Shown: positions 24,433-33,300 of the stretch, in pieces | Numbering within the stretch: the first letter of the stretch is position 1 | Layout of the letters: each line of letters opens with the position of its first letter | NCBI GenBank assembly: GCA_026702755.1 | Contig: JAPPBX010000115.1 | Coordinates: forward strand, 1 to 64,000 | From: Candidatus Poribacteria bacterium | GTDB lineage: Bacteria > Poribacteria > WGA-4E > WGA-3G | Direction of reading: 5' to 3' | Length of the DNA: 64,000 bases | The notes under the pieces: model-generated | The model's database searches: none | Told to the model about the DNA's origin: nothing | The model's input: only the letters and a program-made list of their open reading frames with translations | Made by a program: the position numbers and the translations under genes

Positions 24433-25524
24433 CTACTTGTTTTTATAATTCGATGGAAGAAAGGTTCGATTTACGCGTGTGCCTATCTGTGTTAAGATTT
24501 CATACGAAATTGTTCCAGCACGGTGCGCAACTTCATCAACAGTGATTTCCGCATCCCCTTGGCTTCCTATCAGCACCACTTCATCGCCAACCGACACGTT
24601 ATCTTCGGGTTGGAGTTGTACCACGCTCACGTCCATGCAAACCCTTCCGATAATCGGACGGCGTTTCCCACCAACCAACACCTCACCACTGTTGGAAAGC
24701 ACACGAGGATAGCCATCGCCGTAGCCTACTTGCACCATCGCTACGCGGGTTTGTTGTGGTGCCTTATAGGTTAATCCGTAACTTACACCTTCCCCCTCTG
24801 AGATAGCCTCTATCCAACCGACACGCGTTTTCCATGTAAGTGCCGGTTTTAACGGGATAGGTTTTTCAGCTGCCGGGTAGATACCATACAGACTCAAACC
24901 CGGACGCACGGCATCAAAATACGACTCAGGAACTGAAAGTGCCGCTGCACTGTTCGCTGCGTGAATCATCTTTCCACTAACGTGCACAAGGACAGACAAA
25001 AACCGCTTTAGCTGCGCCGATACAAAACTTTTATCCGCCTCGTCCGCCGTAGCAAAATGTGTGAACAACCCCTCAACTTCAAGCCGATGTAGCGTTTTCA
25101 GTTTGCTCAGAAACGCCATCGCTTCCGTATAACACACACCGCTCCGATTCATACCGGTATTGACGTTGACATGAACCTTTACAGAACCAACCTCATGCAA
25201 TGCCTTTGCAAACTCCCAATCACCTATTGTCGGTGTCAATCCATATTCAACGATTGGTGCCGCCTGCACAGGCAAAGAACTAAACAGAACCAGAATCGGT
25301 TTGTGGATATCCGCTTGACGTAGCGTAATCCCTTCCTCAACCGTTGCGACAGCGAACATATCAGCGGTTGCGTCCAATACCTCTGTGACACGAACCGCAC
25401 CGTGCCCATAAGCATCCGCTTTTATGACTGCTATCAACTTTTTCCTGGTATGTCCCTTGATTGCTTCAGCATTGTGTTGGATTGCTTGCAGATTGATTTC
25501 TGTGTGTGTTCGGAAGTAATGCAT
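24433..25524 (-). CDS. alr: alanine racemase
   Basis: This 363-residue PLP enzyme makes D-alanine for peptidoglycan. The PLP lysine is Lys35 in AVIKADAYGHG, and the catalytic tyrosine lies in VSYGLTYKA. The C-terminal domain RPIIGRVCMDVSVVQL is characteristic. The ATG at 25524 has no strong ribosome binding site. It stands alone among minus-strand genes with about 90-base gaps. Confidence 0.95.
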   Translation of the reverse strand: MHYFRTHTEINLQAIQHNAEAIKGHTRKKLIAVIKADAYGHGAVRVTEVLDATADMFAVATVEEGITLRQADIHKPILVLFSSLPVQAAPIVEYGLTPTIGDWEFAKALHEVGSVKVHVNVNTGMNRSGVCYTEAMAFLSKLKTLHRLEVEGLFTHFATADEADKSFVSAQLKRFLSVLVHVSGKMIHAANSAAALSVPESYFDAVRPGLSLYGIYPAAEKPIPLKPALTWKTRVGWIEAISEGEGVSYGLTYKAPQQTRVAMVQVGYGDGYPRVLSNSGEVLVGGKRRPIIGRVCMDVSVVQLQPEDNVSVGDEVVLIGSQGDAEITVDEVAHRAGTISYEILTQIGTRVNRTFLPSNYKNK

Positions 25525-25617
25525 GTCGTCTTTTTTAACCTTACAGCGTCAACAGGAAAATTATACCACAACCGACACAAATTTGCGAGGTGTTTTACGC
25601 CTCAGCTGTTAGACACG

Positions 25618-26406
25618 CTATTGTGCATCCTGTTTTTGAGGGGTTGTAGCACTGCCTTGAAACCATGAAAACAGCAGAATAAATACGATTGAATTCGCCA
25701 ATAGCATCGTCGAGATCGCGTTGATTTTTGGCGTGATACCGAACTTCAGCAGCGAATAGATATGCACGGACAGTGTCGTATAACCGACACCAGCGGTGAA
25801 GAACGTGATAACAAAGTCATCTATAGAAAGCGTGAAGGCAAGCAACGCGCCGCCGATAATTCCGGGGGCGATGAGAGGGAGCGTTATCCGCCAAAACGTC
25901 TGCCACTCATTCGCGCCAAGATCGCGAGCCGCCTCTTCTAAGGTATTATCATAGCCTTGGAGGCGTGCTCGCACGACAATAGTAACGTACGCTATGTTGA
26001 AAACGCCGTGTGCGATAATCACAGTGATTAAACCCAATGGAATACGGGCTTGCACATAGAAGGTCAATAACGCAATCGCCAGTACGATGTCTGGAATGAT
26101 AATCGGAAGATAGAGGCATCGCACGAGCGCGGTTCGGAAACGGAACCTATATCGTTCTATCGCGAGCGCAGCTGCTGTTCCAATAACGGTAGCGATAACA
26201 GTGGCAACACCTGCTACCATAAGGCTATTTCTACAAGCACGCCATAGTGCGTCATCTTCAAACAACTTCGCATACCAGCCGAATGTGAATCCTTCCCAAA
26301 CGGAGATCTGTTCGCCGCTGTTGAATGAGAACACCACGACCGCTAAGATTGGGACATAGAGGAATAAAAAAACTAATCCTATGTTGGCTTCAAGAACTCG
26401 CTTCAT
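25618..26406 (-). CDS. potC: spermidine/putrescine-type ABC permease
   Basis: This 262-residue inner-membrane permease has about six hydrophobic segments and the EAA loop EEAARDLGANEWQTFWRITLP that contacts the ATPase. Sequence and gene order match PotC. The ATP-binding (PotA) and substrate-binding (PotD) genes are absent from both flanks. It begins 28 bases after potB. Confidence 0.88.
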   Translation of the reverse strand: MKRVLEANIGLVFLFLYVPILAVVVFSFNSGEQISVWEGFTFGWYAKLFEDDALWRACRNSLMVAGVATVIATVIGTAAALAIERYRFRFRTALVRCLYLPIIIPDIVLAIALLTFYVQARIPLGLITVIIAHGVFNIAYVTIVVRARLQGYDNTLEEAARDLGANEWQTFWRITLPLIAPGIIGGALLAFTLSIDDFVITFFTAGVGYTTLSVHIYSLLKFGITPKINAISTMLLANSIVFILLFSWFQGSATTPQKQDAQ

Positions 26407-26433
26407 TTTTTAATTTTGCCCTAACGGGAGCAG

Positions 26434-27282
26434 TCAGGTTGAATTAGGTTCATCCTGTTGTAAAGCACGGAAGTACAGGACTGTACCGACCAGAACTATA
26501 CCCATCAACATAAATGAGAGTGCAGAGCCAAAGGGCCAATCCCGCGCCGTTTTGAATTGTCGTTCAATCACATTACCGATATAACTCACTTTTCCGCCAC
26601 CGAGGAGGTCTGGCGTTAGGAACGCACCTACCGTCGGGATAAAAACCAACATAGATCCGGCAAGGATACCGGGGAGGCTGAGTGGCACCGTTACATGCCA
26701 AAATGCACGCCGCGGAGAGGCACCTAAATCTTGCGCGGCTTCAAGTAAGGACATATCCAATTGCTCCAGTGCTGCATACAAAGGGAGTATCATAAACGGT
26801 AGGTATCCGTAAACAAGCCCTATCTGTACGGCGAGTGGCGTGTTTAGCAGTTCCAATGGACTCCAGTTAGGAAATACTGATCCCAAAAGGCTGTTCATGA
26901 GTCCTTCGGTGCGTAAAATCAGTATCCACGCATAAGTTCGGATAAGGAAGTTCGTCCAGAACGGAACGACAACGAGTAGTAGTAAGATACTTCGGTGTTT
27001 CGGTTTATAGCGTGCCAGATAATAGGCAAATGGATAGCCGAGCAACAGGCAGATCGCAGTACAGACCAGAGCAGTGGACACTGATCTCCAGAGGATACCG
27101 AGGTATAGTCCATCAAACAGGCGTTGATAGTTTTCAAGTGTGAAATGCCATCGGACTCCGCCGTACGTCCCGCGTTCCAGAAAACTGTAAATGAACACTG
27201 ACACGAGCGGGAGCAGGAAGAAGCAGATAAGCCAGAATACAACAGGGAAGAGGAGTATCAAGAGGTGGTAATTACGACGCAT
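26434..27282 (-). CDS. potB: spermidine/putrescine-type ABC permease
   Basis: This 282-residue permease has about six membrane segments and the EAA loop LEAAQDLGASPRRAFWHVTVP. The ATG at 27282 lies inside the last codons of a 30-codon frame that resembles the N-terminus of a restriction enzyme. Another possible start is TTG at 27321. No strong ribosome binding site precedes either, and the original 5-prime context may have been lost by a deletion that fused the permease gene to the remnant. PotA and PotD are not encoded nearby. Confidence 0.85.
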   Translation of the reverse strand: MRRNYHLLILLFPVVFWLICFFLLPLVSVFIYSFLERGTYGGVRWHFTLENYQRLFDGLYLGILWRSVSTALVCTAICLLLGYPFAYYLARYKPKHRSILLLLVVVPFWTNFLIRTYAWILILRTEGLMNSLLGSVFPNWSPLELLNTPLAVQIGLVYGYLPFMILPLYAALEQLDMSLLEAAQDLGASPRRAFWHVTVPLSLPGILAGSMLVFIPTVGAFLTPDLLGGGKVSYIGNVIERQFKTARDWPFGSALSFMLMGIVLVGTVLYFRALQQDEPNST

Positions 27283-27364
27283 ATTTGTTATTGAATTTGA
27301 AGTGCCGTTTCGGTTCTTCAAATGGACTGTTGATAACAGGGTTGTCTATGTTAACTTTTGCCAT
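27272..27364 (-). pseudogene. 5-prime remnant resembling a type III restriction subunit gene
   Basis: A 30-codon frame with AGGAG 7 bases before its ATG reads MAKVNIDNPVINSPFEEPKR and then HFKFNNKYAS, followed by TAA. The NPxINSPFEEPxRHFKF block is the usual opening of large helicase-type restriction subunits (BPTD_3080/type III Res-like), from memory of that family. All the remaining length (normally several hundred residues or more) is gone and the potB ATG sits in the last codons. The frame follows the RNA-ligase-like gene by 8 bases on the same strand. Confidence 0.55.
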
Positions 27365-27372
27365 TATCGCTC

Positions 27373-28536
27373 CTATTCATCTTCGATCTTCATCATGTTT
27401 TGCACGTTCTTAATCGCTTTGTAGATGAGTCTCTTGTCCTGATCAAGTTCGTTTGCGATTTTATGGAACACTGTTGCTGTGTCGGTGTTCCCGTCGAAAC
27501 CCTGCATCACCATGAGCTCCCAGATTTTCTTTTGGGTATCCGCAGCATTCTTAGCTATGTTAAGCATCTGTTCAATTTGTCCGATCGAGATGGTGATTTG
27601 GTGGATCGGGTAATCTTCATTTAATATCGCAATAATTTCATCAAGTTCGGGGTTCTCCCAATTTTCAAAAGCTTTCAGGATGGTCGCCCAAACCACAGTG
27701 GCACTCAGCTGCGTTTGCGTCTGTGTCCAATGTACTTGCTCGATTCGGTGAGGTTTGCACTTATACATACGGATTTCAGGAGTATCTTTTACTCTTACAT
27801 ACCAGATGCTGCCTTCCTCGCCTCTAAATATAGGGGCTTGACTCTCATTTAAACCGATGAACTCCAGTCGCCTATCAAGGTCTTGCTGCTCTTGCTCATA
27901 GTGCCACACATAGTCTTTTTCAACGGTGCCGAGTTGTGCTGCTTTCGGGATATCGCCCGCCTCAAGATCAGTATTCATCACAATTTGCCCCTGCATCCCG
28001 TGCAGTCCGAACAATAACACAATATCCAACTTGACATCCTCGTATTGGATCGTATGTGGGTTATCCGACCCATAGAGCTCGAAACTGAAACCTGTGACAT
28101 CGGGGTTCAGTTTGAACAATTCGGTGATCTGTGGGTATTTGCGAAGGATATACCGCCACATCGTTATGTAGCGACCCCGCAAAAATGGGAACAAGCGCAC
28201 CTTAAACGTGATGTATTCCGCCCTGTTATTTCTGTAACGGTACATAAAAATGTTGGTACCGTCGTATTTACGGAAGCGGTAAATCCGTTCCGCGCTCGGA
28301 AACCGGTAATTATGCCCTAATCCGAAGGGGTAAGCAATTTTCGGTGTGCCAAAGATTTGAGGCTGATCGACAGATTCGCCATTGATCTTTTTTATCTTCA
28401 ACGAGCCGTAGCACGCTCTATTAAAGCTGATTTGCCCCTCAACACGGTTTTGAGGATTAAACGGGTCTGTCGCGCTAAATTCAGAGTAATCCGAATCTAA
28501 AACTTGCTGTCCGTTTTTTATTTTCTGCTGCTCCAT
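27373..28536 (-). CDS. putative RNA ligase (nucleotidyltransferase fold)
   Basis: This 387-residue protein carries the ordered motifs of the covalent nucleotidyltransferase superfamily. Motif I is K90-Y-D-G-T-N (FRKYDGTN) with the AMP-accepting lysine. Motif III is FELYG (152-156), IIIa is KLDIVLLF (169-176), motif IV is EEG (240-242) and motif V is K259-C-K261. The upstream RIYRFRK and spacing look like Rnl-type RNA ligases, not DNA ligases: no OB-fold or BRCT part is seen. The last 100 residues (ENWENPELDEII to IYKAIKNVQNMM) form a helical domain not recognised. GGAGG precedes the ATG. Next to it lie restriction-modification-like remnants, so a role in RNA repair or defence is a reasonable guess, unproven. 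Confidence 0.7.
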   Translation of the reverse strand: MEQQKIKNGQQVLDSDYSEFSATDPFNPQNRVEGQISFNRACYGSLKIKKINGESVDQPQIFGTPKIAYPFGLGHNYRFPSAERIYRFRKYDGTNIFMYRYRNNRAEYITFKVRLFPFLRGRYITMWRYILRKYPQITELFKLNPDVTGFSFELYGSDNPHTIQYEDVKLDIVLLFGLHGMQGQIVMNTDLEAGDIPKAAQLGTVEKDYVWHYEQEQQDLDRRLEFIGLNESQAPIFRGEEGSIWYVRVKDTPEIRMYKCKPHRIEQVHWTQTQTQLSATVVWATILKAFENWENPELDEIIAILNEDYPIHQITISIGQIEQMLNIAKNAADTQKKIWELMVMQGFDGNTDTATVFHKIANELDQDKRLIYKAIKNVQNMMKIEDE

Positions 28537-28550
28537 TGCGGACCTCCAAG

Positions 28551-28714
28551 GGGTCCAGTGATAGGGTCATTCAATTCTCGGTTTTGATTTTGGTTTTTGT
28601 TGACAGATGTTAACGTTTTTTCGTCCGATCGCGAGCACAGCTCGCTCCTACAAGGGAATTATATTCGTATAGGTAAAGTAAATGTTTAAAATTGAATGAC
28701 CCTGGGTCCAGTGA
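28551..28714. mobile_element. MITE with target-site duplication
   Basis: Perfect 13-bp terminal inverted repeats, GGGTCATTCAATT (28564-28576) and AATTGAATGACCC (28690-28702), are flanked by an 11-bp direct repeat GGGTCCAGTGA at 28551-28561 and 28704-28714. Direct repeat plus inverted ends is the classical footprint of transposition of a non-autonomous element. The interior has no reading frame but includes a 25-bp core with the GCGAGC-ACA-GCTCGC hairpin (28627-28651). The insertion is just before the ribosome binding site of the RNA-ligase-like gene. Confidence 0.75.
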
Positions 28715-28793
28715 GTTGTCCTTTTTCAAATTAAAGGCAAATTCAGTTCGTAGTAGGGCAATTCATTGCCCGTTCCTAGGCGGTTCTCACTGC

Positions 28794-28821
28794 GTAGCAG
28801 TGCGATAAATCGCACTGCTAC
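28794..28821. repeat. 13-bp hairpin
   Basis: GTAGCAGTGCGAT (28794-28806), loop AA, ATCGCACTGCTAC (28809-28821). Perfect arms with a two-base centre. Upstream GTTCGTAG and downstream CTACGAAC extend the general symmetry. There is no T run, so it is a repeat rather than a terminator. Confidence 0.7.
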
Positions 28822-28900
28822 GAACTAATCTATTTATGATTTAAATGAGTTGCCCATTCTAAACTTACTGCCTGTTCGCGGTAGCCCAGTTCGTTGTGCT

Positions 28901-29209
28901 CTACACCTCATTTTCAGGTGGACAGAGAAAGTCAATCTGCAAGCCTTCTCGTTCAAATGCCTTTCGGAACGGTTCCTATCTTGTATCTAATGCCTGCAAG
29001 ATAGTTGCTTTTCTATGATGGTCCCGCTCATAGGCCATAGCAACCGCAATAAATTTTCTATCAGCTACGTCAAAATCGATTAATGCTTCGGTGGTTGAAA
29101 ACTCCTCAAAATCCGTTTCACTGTCTTCGGCAAACCCGCTCAATTCTTGTGTCGGATTGTTCGGAAGTTTATCAGGGTGTTCATAATGGTCAATTGGTTT
29201 TTTCGGCAT
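28901..29209 (-). pseudogene. broken chimeric gene: methylase-like start, PIN-like end
   Basis: From a well-placed ATG (GGAGGAG upstream) the frame opens MPKKPIDHYEHPDKLPNNP, which recalls the N-terminus of DNA methyltransferases partnered with Res-like restriction enzymes. After about 40 residues it changes to FEEFSTTEALIDFDVADRKFIAVAMA, which looks like the second acidic block of a PIN-domain nuclease. An in-frame TAG (28978-28976) follows LDTR. Beyond it the same frame continues EPFRKAFEREGLQIDFLCP to a second stop at 28901, the usual end of such PIN proteins. The TAG sits near where family members have tryptophan (TGG to TAG is one change), so it is probably a nonsense mutation in a decayed gene. 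The two-part origin is my inference. Confidence 0.5.
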
Positions 29210-29597
29210 AGAATCTCCTCCTCTGCTAAACGTTGCCTGCCTAATGTTATACATATTATCACAAATACCAAATCCTTGCAACCAAGGTTGTTAAGTGCAG
29301 GTATGTAAATATCTTGACATTCAGATTAGGTTGAACGGAGATAGAAAAACACCCATGAAACCAGAAAACGCATTGAAACCAATCAAAAATCAGCAAAACC
29401 CAACTTTATGACTAAATTTGTTTTAACTTTACTAATGTTGATATATATGCTATAATATACACATAATGTATTTGAAACGTTAGCACACAGCAGACCACCT
29501 CTGCAGAACCCAACACGATTCTTCAAACACTTCTCATTGAAACTAAACTTCTATAGGTGTTATGCCTAACGCTTCAGAAAATCTCAGGAGATAAAAA
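29210..29597. other. AT-rich intergenic region
   Basis: This 388-base divergent gap is AT-rich. TATAAT at 29451-29456 with TTTACT 17 bases upstream (29428-29433) is a possible promoter for the plus-strand small frame at 29598. No repeat of the families described elsewhere was seen. Confidence 0.45.
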
Positions 29598-29819
29598 ATG
29601 AAAACACTGAAAACTTCAAAAAAGGACAAAGAAGGGTTCGCACAACCCCGCGGCGAGACACGCAGAAAAATCTTCACAGGCAATATCTCCATCTTCCTTA
29701 ACGATGCTTTTTATCAATCAACTCGGCACAAAAAGGACGATTTAGGAGAAGAAAGGAGAAGAATTTTGATTATCTCGAAATTGACAGATAAATCAGTTGC
29801 CATGCGGTCTGGAACATGA
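29598..29819 (+). CDS. possible small protein, unknown
   Basis: A 73-codon frame begins with ATG after CAGGAGATAAAAA, a good ribosome binding site, and has a plausible upstream promoter at 29428-29456. The product is very basic in its first half (KTLKTSKKDKEG, RGETRRKIF) and has no recognisable family. It may be a real small basic protein or the truncated start of a lost gene, since nothing in frame continues and neighbouring DNA to the left is decayed. Confidence 0.35.
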   Translation: MKTLKTSKKDKEGFAQPRGETRRKIFTGNISIFLNDAFYQSTRHKKDDLGEERRRILIISKLTDKSVAMRSGT

Positions 29820-29892
29820 TCGTAAGGTTTTTGTAGGCGCAGAAATTTCTTCTCCCGATCCGAGAGGCTTTGATATATTTGATAAGCCTCAT

Positions 29893-29935
29893 CAACGACT
29901 GACAACTAAAAGCTGACTAACTATTGGTAACTGAT
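29893..29935. repeat. degenerate heptad repeats
   Basis: CGACTGACAACTAAAAGCTG then ACTAACTATTGGTAACTGAT: the complementary orientation of the GTTRTCA heptads, degenerate. It lies upstream of the coiled-coil gene. Confidence 0.45.
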
Positions 29936-30040
29936 CTATTTTCATTTGATTACAAACAGAAAATGAGATAAACTATTTTTTATATTTGCTTTGATGTGCG
30001 CAATTATAAAAAGTTACAGCATCAATAGAGGAGACAAACC

Positions 30041-30304
30041 TTGGAAAAGATACGTGAACTGATTTCGCTGTTGGAATCTGGGATTGAGGACTACGATGCC
30101 CAGATGAAGATTTTACAGACAGAACGCTTAAAGTATATTCGACTTTCCATGACAAATGGATTCGGCGAGGAGGAAGGCGATTCTAAGCAATCGTGGCTTC
30201 TCCACCTCAAACAACTTGAAGACTCACTCAAGCTTCGGCAGAACAGTATACAACAAGCAGTCCGAGAAGCCGCAGACGATATTCAGAAAGAGGAAAATGC
30301 ATGA
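30041..30304 (+). CDS. small coiled-coil protein
   Basis: This 87-residue protein is almost entirely helical and charged, with heptad-like leucines (IRELISLLESGIEDYDAQMK and later QLEDSLKLRQNSIQQAV), suggesting a coiled coil. It starts at TTG 30041 after GAGGAGACAAAC. Its stop overlaps the next ATG in ATGA, so the giant TPR/FG-GAP gene is coupled to it. A cytoplasmic coiled coil followed by an exported giant is unusual. No family recognised. Confidence 0.6.
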   Translation: MEKIRELISLLESGIEDYDAQMKILQTERLKYIRLSMTNGFGEEEGDSKQSWLLHLKQLEDSLKLRQNSIQQAVREAADDIQKEENA

Positions 30305-33300
30305 GATTTAGATTCGCGTCTCCTGATATAAGAAAATGTGTAGTATGTGCGCTGCTCCTAATGTGCTTTTTGGCTATCTGGACAGCGGATGCACAGGAAA
30401 CAAATAGCAGCCAAATTATTGAAAAGGCGATCCAACAGCAAAATTTGGGGTTGGCTTATCTCGAAGAATCACAACCCTCAAAGGCAGTCGAAGCGTTTAC
30501 AGCACTTATTGAACTTCTCCCCAATGAAGCGATCGGTTATGGCAATCTTGCTGTCGCATACTTGCGCTTACAACAAGCGGATACTGCTGAAGAGTGGGTC
30601 AAGCGCGGCATCGCTGTTGCACCGATGGACAGCCAGTTACATTTCATTCTGTCTGAGGTCTATCAACTACAAGCCGGAAAGCGTGATTTAGCCGTAGAGG
30701 CGATGAAGGAAGCCGTGCGGTTAGCACCCGATGAGTTGGAGTTTCGTTACAAACTGGTTCGCCACTATAGCGCACAGCGGAACGATCCAGAAGCGCAGCG
30801 GGAAGCAGCTCGACATCTACAGGAACTTCACGCCCGTTCACCGGTAAATGTTGTTGTGCTATTGAAGTTGTCACAAGCCTTGTTAGCTCAGGAGCAATTG
30901 GAAGCCGCTGGAAAACTCTGTCAGGAATTGATGCTCCTTTTAGGCGATACCGATCCAGAAAAACTCAAATACCTTACACAAGGAATAGACGCAATAGAAC
31001 AGGGTGCCCTGAAGATTGCTACGCGGAACATGAAAATTTTTGAGAACGTCCATCGGGCAAGTCCTCGCTATCAGCAAGGCATTGGTGAGTTGGTAACCGA
31101 CATCCTTGGGCATCCGATAGAGTCGTTTGCTCCGGGGTTTCAGGCTCGGATCACTGCCAAACAAGACGCGCCGATTACGGTGGATTTTGTGGATGTCACC
31201 GAGCAAATCGGACTTGCCGACGTAGAAGGCGTGCATACAAGTTCCACAGATGTTTCGCTGATTGACTACAATGGCGATGGAAATTTGGACCTCTATACAA
31301 CACTAAACGGGATGCTCTTTCAGAATATAGGTGGGACGTTTGTCGCTGTTCAGCAGGTTCAAGAAATATTAGAGCAACAGGCTTTACAACCGCATACCGC
31401 TGCATTCGCAGACCTGGACAAAGATGGGACACAAGAATTTCTACTGCAAACTCGTGAAGGGATAGTGTCCCTCCAAATGGATGCAGATGGGAATTGGGGA
31501 ACATCACCTCTCGTCCAACATCAGAAGCCAGAATTCGAGACCGGTGTGCTTCTCCCTGTTGATTTCGACCATGACGGCGATCTTGATCTCTTTTCAGGAC
31601 GAACCGACATCACGATGTATCGGAATAACGGCAATGGTGTGTTCATAGACGTTAGCGAGCAAACCTTTGTAACAACGGACGCAGATGACGCGTCTCCGGT
31701 GCAACGGACGCTTACTGGAGCACTCTCCGCCGATTTTGATGACGACGGAGATATAGATATTTTTGTTACGCATAGCAAAACGGGATGCACTCTCTTCGAT
31801 AATCTCCGTCAAGGAAAACTCCGTGCGGTTTCGGGTGAAACGGGGATTCCGCAGGATGTGCGTTATACCACAGCTACTGCCGGTGATTATGACAATGATG
31901 GCGATCTCGACCTGTTCTTGGCTACAGCAGATTTTACCTATCTCTACCTTAATAAAGGGGATGGGAGTTTTGTCAGCGAGCCGGATTTGCCGACAAGTGT
32001 GCAAGATCTTCCACCTGCTCTATTGAAAAACATTGACTACGATAACGATGGATTTGTTGACGTATGGGTTAGCGGGCAAGATGGAATGTTCCTGTTTCGG
32101 AACGGTGGTAGTATGGCAATGTTTGACGAACCCTATCCGTTGATAGGATCAATCACTCCTACGAGTGGTGCACTTCTCCTGAGTGCTAAGGCTGGAACTG
32201 TTGGTGATTATGACAACGATGGCGATCTCGACCTCTTTTTCATCAATGATGAAGGACAGCTACGAACACTGCAAAACGAGGGCGGAAATGAGAACAACTG
32301 GATACAGGTGCGATTAGAGGGTATCACTACAGGAAACAATAAGGTCAATAGAGATGGTATCGGCTCGAAATTAGAGGTGAAAGTTGGTAGTCTGTATCAG
32401 CTGCGATATGTGACGGGACAAGTATCCCATTTCGGGTTGGGGGCATTTGATGCTGCGGATGTTGTTCGCGTCGTCTGGACGAACGGTGTGCCACAGAACG
32501 TTGTCCAACCACAAGCGAAACAGCGTATTTTGGAAAAACAGGTATTGAAAGGATCCTGCCCGTTCCTCTATGTATACGACGGGAAACAGTACCAATTTGT
32601 CACCGATCTGCTCTGGCGGGCACCTTTGGGACTCGTCACCTCAATGGGTTTTGTCGCACCCGATGAAACAAAAGATTTTGTGAAAATCTCAGGGACGCAG
32701 ATACAACCAAAATCAGGTAAATACTCCATTCAGATTACAGAGGAATTGTGGGAAACCGCTTATTTTGATGAAGTCAAACTCATAGCCGTTGATCATCCAG
32801 CGGGCACCGAGATTTTCGTGAATGAGCAGTATACGCCGCCACCTTTCGCGGAGTTCAAGGTTTACGGTGTTGCCGAGAAACTATTCCCAACATCTGCTGT
32901 CAATCACCGTGGTGAAGATGTATCCGATGCCCTGAAAAGGTTCGATTACCACTATGCTGTTGAACACGCACCCGGTCCCTATCAAGGCGTTGTTGAACCA
33001 CACGCGATTGTCCTTGACCTCGGTGATGTTCCCAATGACATGCTTGTGACGCTATTTCTTAGCGGATGGATTTTTCCGACGGATACCAGCATTAATGTCG
33101 CGCTGTTCCAGAATCCTGAAATTAATCCCAGTTTTCCATCAGTTGCAGTAAAGGACAAAGCAGGAGCGTGGCAAACCGTTATTGATATGATCGGGCTGCC
33201 TGCTGGTAAGAACAAGACGATTACCGTCGATCTGACAGGCAAATTTCTGTCGGATGATCGGCATGTTCGGATCGAAACCGATATACAGATCTATTGGGAT

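Larger units (their letters stand above)
28537..28900. other. repeat-rich intergenic region
   Basis: This 364-base stretch between the RNA-ligase-like gene and the broken gene holds no gene. It contains the MITE at 28551-28714, a small palindrome GGCAATTCATTGCC near 28757-28770, the 13-bp hairpin at 28794-28821, and simple GTAGTAGGG text. Both flanking genes run on the minus strand. Confidence 0.6.

Noticed and set aside
29714-29905. 63-codon minus-strand frame starting in heptad repeats
   Set aside because: Its start lies within a degenerate repeat and it has no ribosome binding site or recognised family; it also overlaps the plus-strand small frame.
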